Shown here piece by piece: positions 60,961 through 64,000 of a stretch of DNA of 64,000 nt. Source of the DNA: JBGPTF01 sp041490445 (GTDB lineage Bacteria; Acidobacteriota; Terriglobia; Acidiferrales; UBA7541); contig JBGPTF010000008.1 of the NCBI GenBank assembly GCA_041490445.1, positions 101,926-165,925 on the forward strand, given 5' to 3'. Numbering within the stretch: the first letter of the stretch is position 1; each line of letters starts with the position of its first letter. A program made the translations under genes and the position numbers. A model generated the notes under the pieces. That model was not told where the DNA came from and ran no database searches. It saw nothing but the letters and a program-made list of their open reading frames with translations.

Positions 60961-61959
60961 ATGGCTGAAGTGCCGAAGAAAGTATTGAAAGGCAAGATCG
61001 CGCTGGTTGCTGGAGCGACCCGCGGGGCCGGCCGAGGGATTGCGATCGCACTGGGCGAGGCGGGTGCGACTGTTTACTGCACCGGCCGTAGTTCACGGGG
61101 ACGGCCCGCTACACCCGGCCGACCTGAAACTATCGAAGAAACCGCTGAACTGGTCACGGCCGCCGGCGGCCGCGGCATTGCCGTAAGAGTTGATCACACA
61201 AAGCCTGCGGATGTGAAAAAGCTGGTCGCCGGTATCAAACGGCGGCACAAGGGACTGGACATTCTGGTCAATGACGTGTGGGGCGGCGACGCGCTCACGG
61301 AATTCGGCAAGACATTCTGGACGGTCAACCTCGATAACGGCCTGCGGATGCTGAAGCAGGCAATCCATTCGCACATCATCACTTCCCACTACGCCGTTCC
61401 GCTGATGCTGGGTCGAGGCAGAGGAATTATTTTCGAAATTACCGATGGGGATGCTTTTTACTACCGCGGTAACATTTTCTATGACCTGGTGAAGATTTCC
61501 GTCATACGGCTGGCCTTCGCCATGGCCCGCGAGCTGCGCAAACGAGACATTGTTTCGGTGGCGTTGACTCCGGGCTTTTTGCGTTCTGAAAGGGTACTGG
61601 AGCATTTTGGAGTCACCGAGACCAATTGGAAGGAAGCCGGGAAGAGGAAGGACGCGAATTTGAACTTCAAGGATCAGAATGACTGTCCCCAAGATTTCCT
61701 AGTGTCAGAATCGCCGAGGTACGTAGGCCGGGCGGTGGTAGCGCTTGCGGCAGATCCGAAGGTGAAAAAGAAGAGCGGACGTGTGTTCAGTTCCTGGGCA
61801 CTGGCCCGGGAGTACGGATTTACCGACCTCGACGGCACCCGGCCGCACTGGGGCAACCATGCCAGGAAGAAGTACGGAAAGTACAAAATCTGCGATGAGC
61901 GATTCTATTCCTACTGGGTTCCCGGCCTTGTGGAGCTGATTTTCCCGGATTGGTTTTGA
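60961..61959 (+). CDS. Short-chain dehydrogenase/reductase (SDR)
   Basis: A 332-residue classical-type SDR with a long C-terminal part. The cofactor motif is VAGATRGAGRGIAIALGEAGATVYCTGR, where the Arg after the second strand suggests NADPH. The usual NNAG motif is replaced by LVNDVWGGD, and the catalytic Tyr-Lys pair appears as YDLVKIS. About 70 extra residues follow the SDR core (to PGLVELIFPDWF), unusual for this class. It is 24 nt after DUF488. Substrate is unknown. Confidence 0.9.
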   Translation: MAEVPKKVLKGKIALVAGATRGAGRGIAIALGEAGATVYCTGRSSRGRPATPGRPETIEETAELVTAAGGRGIAVRVDHTKPADVKKLVAGIKRRHKGLDILVNDVWGGDALTEFGKTFWTVNLDNGLRMLKQAIHSHIITSHYAVPLMLGRGRGIIFEITDGDAFYYRGNIFYDLVKISVIRLAFAMARELRKRDIVSVALTPGFLRSERVLEHFGVTETNWKEAGKRKDANLNFKDQNDCPQDFLVSESPRYVGRAVVALAADPKVKKKSGRVFSSWALAREYGFTDLDGTRPHWGNHARKKYGKYKICDERFYSYWVPGLVELIFPDWF

Positions 61960-62079
61960 TCGTGAGCGGGTCAAAAACAGCGAGTCTTAGTCGTCGCAGG
62001 ATCAGTTCTTCGTTCCCGCTGTGGCCCGTTCGATAATCCGTATTTTCCTATAAGATATCGACTTTTCCAAGGGCACTAC

Positions 62080-62292
62080 ATGAATTTGCGATTTCGCTGT
62101 CTCCATATGATTCATGGGAGTCATTCGAGCCTCGGCTTTCTCGAATACATGGGCGGCAACAAAGGCGCTGCGCTCGCCGCATTTCAAATCGCGCAAAAGC
62201 TCGACCCGGATTTCCGCAAACAATTCGATGCCACCGTACAGTATGTTCCCGCGCTGAAGCCGATCTTGGATGACAAGGAGTTCCTGGAATAA
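62080..62292 (+). pseudogene. TPR-like fragment
   Basis: A 70-residue frame whose central part (LGFLEYMGGNKGAALAAFQIAQKLDPDFRKQFD) looks like one tetratricopeptide repeat, ending LKPILDDKEFLE. No signal peptide or complete TPR array is present, so it resembles the C-terminal tail of a larger lost gene. The upstream 120 bp give no further repeats. It could be a genuine small protein, but a gene remnant is more likely. Confidence 0.5.
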
Positions 62293-62492
62293 CTGTTCCC
62301 GAAGTAAAAGCTGTTGCCAACAATCGCGAAGAAACGGGCGCCGCACCCGCCGCCGTGAACGTGGCGTTCGCGCCATTCGTCAAGCGCGCTCTTTTCTGCG
62401 ATCAATCGCCCGCTCGGGAGGCGCCAAAGGCGTACAATGGGTTTGCAGGGTTTGCCTCTGGATTGCCGCCCCGGAATGCATGGGTGCCTTCA

Positions 62493-63626
62493 ATGTCCAC
62501 ACTGGCTGAAGTGCTTTCCCAAAACGTCGCCGACGGCGAGCTGTACGACAAGCTCGAGCGCGACTGGGTGCATTGTTACGCTTGCGGGCACGATTGCAAA
62601 ATCCCGCCGGGCCAGGCGGGCGTTTGCAAGGTCCGCTTCAACGAGGGCGGCAAGCTCCGCGTGCCCTGGGGCTACGTGGGCGCGCTGCAGTGCGACCCGA
62701 TCGAGAAGAAGCCCTTCCACCACGCCTATCCCGGCAGCCTGGCGTACAGCTTCGGCATGCTCGGATGCGACCTGCACTGCTCGTATTGCCAGAATTGGGT
62801 CACGTCGCAAGTGCTGCGAGATCCCTATGCGGTGTCTCGGCCGATGCGCATCTCCCCGACGGAGATGGTGCAGGAGGCTCTTCGCCAGGGCGCCCGCGCA
62901 CTCGTGAGCACGTACAACGAACCGCTCATCACCAGCGAATGGGCCGCCGCAGTCTTTAATGAAGCGAAAGCCGCCGGGCTGGTGACGGCGTTCGTTTCCA
63001 ACGGCAACGGCACGCCACGAGTCCTCGAGTATCTCCGGCCGTGGGTCGATCTCTACAAGGTGGATCTAAAAAGTTTCGACGACCGGCATTACCGGCAGCT
63101 CGGCGGACGAATCCAGCCAATTCTCGATACGATTCCGCGCCTGTACGAAATGGGGTTCTGGCTCGAAATCGTCACGCTCGTGATCCCCGGCTTCAATGAT
63201 TCCGGCGACGAGTTGAAACGGATGGCGGAGTTTCTCGCCAACATCTCGCCCGAGATTCCCTGGCACGTCACCGCGTTTCACCAAGACTACAAGATGAACG
63301 ATCCGGAGAGCACGCCGCCCGACACGCTGGTTCGCGCCGCGGAGATCGGCCGGCAGGCGGGCTTGCATTATGTGTATGCGGGAAATTGTCCGGGAAGAGT
63401 CGGCAACTTCGAGAATACCTACTGTCCGAATTGCCGCGAACTTCTCATCGAGCGTTACGGCTACTTCGTCACCGGTTATCACCTGACGCCCGAAGGCGCC
63501 TGTCCCAAATGCGCGGCAAAGATTCCCGGACGCTGGGACGCCGCATTCACCGGCCAGATCTCCGCTCGCCCGTTCCTGACGCGAGCGAGTCTTTGGGGCA
63601 ATACGTTTCGCGTCGTGCAGGAGTAG
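62493..63626 (+). CDS. AmmeMemoRadiSam-system radical SAM enzyme (AmrS-type)
   Basis: A 377-residue radical SAM protein. The iron-sulfur motif is CDLHCSYC in GMLGCDLHCSYCQNWVTSQ. An N-terminal cysteine set (CYACGHDCKIPPGQAGVC) and a C-terminal zinc-type set (CPNCRELL, CPKCAAKI) flank the core, matching the Cys-rich ends of the AmrS family (formerly annotated as pyruvate-formate-lyase-activating-like). The ATG at 62493 is used; a GTG three codons upstream is equally possible. The AMMECR1 and Memo partners usual for this system are not adjacent. Confidence 0.88.
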   Translation: MSTLAEVLSQNVADGELYDKLERDWVHCYACGHDCKIPPGQAGVCKVRFNEGGKLRVPWGYVGALQCDPIEKKPFHHAYPGSLAYSFGMLGCDLHCSYCQNWVTSQVLRDPYAVSRPMRISPTEMVQEALRQGARALVSTYNEPLITSEWAAAVFNEAKAAGLVTAFVSNGNGTPRVLEYLRPWVDLYKVDLKSFDDRHYRQLGGRIQPILDTIPRLYEMGFWLEIVTLVIPGFNDSGDELKRMAEFLANISPEIPWHVTAFHQDYKMNDPESTPPDTLVRAAEIGRQAGLHYVYAGNCPGRVGNFENTYCPNCRELLIERYGYFVTGYHLTPEGACPKCAAKIPGRWDAAFTGQISARPFLTRASLWGNTFRVVQE

Positions 63627-63859
63627 ACGCTCTTCTCTCCACAACCCATCTTGACGCTTCGCCGGGAGTCAGCAGGAGATCCACGCCGACAGGGATCGAA
63701 AGCTGGAGGCGGCGAGGCAACAACGGCAGATTTGTTGCCAGTCTGCCGCGTGAAAAAGCCAAGACGCTAGTCTCCGGGCGGTTCCGCGTGACGGATGAAG
63801 TGGATTACTTCCGGATGGCCGACGGCCCGGAAGTATTATAGGTCGAGGAGTAGGGAGCC

Positions 63860-64000
63860 GTGACCACGCGTCAACACAAGGTTCACACTCAACTCGGCCG
63901 AGCCGCAGTCCAGATCTTTGCCGCCAATGATCGCATGAACCAGATTCTTATCGAACATCTTGACCCTACCGCCTGGAGAGCCAAACCGCCCGGCAAGGCC
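63860..64000 (+). CDS. DinB-like protein, N-terminal part (cut by window edge)
   Basis: An open frame from the GTG at 63860 to the window end, 47 codons. The sequence HTQLGRAAVQIFAANDRMNQILIEHLDP resembles the first helix of DinB/YfiT-like four-helix metal-binding proteins, and AWRAKPPG is typical of the start of the second segment. GAGGAG is 9 nt upstream. The metal-binding His residues lie beyond the window. Function of such proteins is mostly thiol or metal transfer-related and not assignable here. Confidence 0.65.
   Translation, partial: MTTRQHKVHTQLGRAAVQIFAANDRMNQILIEHLDPTAWRAKPPGKA

Noticed and set aside
63627..63859. An in-frame stretch ending ...GRFRVTDEVDYFRMADGPEVL before the DinB-like gene
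   Set aside because: There is no start codon after the radical SAM stop except very late ones, and no family match. It could be a gene remnant, but support is too weak.
1..64000. CRISPR arrays, prophage genes, toxin-antitoxin or restriction systems
   Set aside because: No spaced short repeats, phage structural genes, methylases or typical defence domains were seen in any part of the window.

Overview
The window is GC-rich, gene-dense DNA from a Gram-negative bacterium. It carries lipid A genes (lpxD and a late acyltransferase), an RND efflux system and a large hopanoid operon. It also has an ECF-sigma operon whose later products are LiaI/DUF4097-type membrane proteins, and an S55 peptidase next to a large secreted protein. 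Taken together these fit Acidobacteriota best. That assignment is inference from gene content, since no rRNA or marker tree is available.

Layout. 1-10.2 kb: fatty or organic acid catabolism. It holds three acyl-CoA dehydrogenase genes (the first cut by the window edge), a FadB-like hydratase/dehydrogenase fusion, an MFS carrier, an ACAD10/11-type kinase, a MaoC hydratase, an enoyl-CoA hydratase and an NADP-type oxidoreductase. 10.4-12.0 kb: a tRNA-Lys whose 5' half and promoter are duplicated on the far side of a 1.4 kb segment. That segment encodes a secreted, proteasome-fold-like protein. 12.2-15.6 kb: a multicopper oxidase, a ribosome-hibernation-type factor, a DUF72 protein and a zinc-ribbon protein. 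15.7-26.2 kb: a nine-gene, mostly overlapping hopanoid operon, shc-hpnH-hpnA-hpnG-two zinc dehydrogenases-hpnC-hpnD-hpnE, all on the minus strand. 26.5-31.8 kb: a MobB-like NTPase, lpxD, an LpxL-like acyltransferase, a four-haem cytochrome with a damaged 5' end, and an IS1380-type transposase remnant.

32-42.3 kb: an ArnT-like glycosyltransferase, an alpha/beta hydrolase with Asp in place of the nucleophile Ser, a GNAT protein, nrdR with a flippase-like membrane protein, an ECF sigma/anti-sigma operon with three related small membrane modules, and aroA. 42.4-49 kb: the S55 (SpoIVB-type) peptidase with a propeller-like secreted protein, and three PilZ proteins around a threonine dehydratase-type enzyme. 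49-60.2 kb: a minus-strand run with RND pump, adaptor and TetR regulator downstream of a pentose phosphate/glycolysis operon (rpiB-pgi-HAD-gnd-zwf-pgl). 60.3-64 kb: DUF488, an SDR, a TPR fragment, an AmrS-type radical SAM enzyme and the start of a DinB-like gene.

Most interesting candidates: (1) two MDR dehydrogenases locked by 1-4 nt overlaps into the hopanoid operon, directly after hpnG, as candidates for the poorly defined reduction of ribosylhopane; (2) the tRNA-Lys partial duplication, which leaves an intact tRNA promoter aimed at the secreted Ntn-like gene; (3) a split ACAD10/11-like kinase plus dehydrogenase set; (4) the ECF operon with three copies of one two-helix membrane module.
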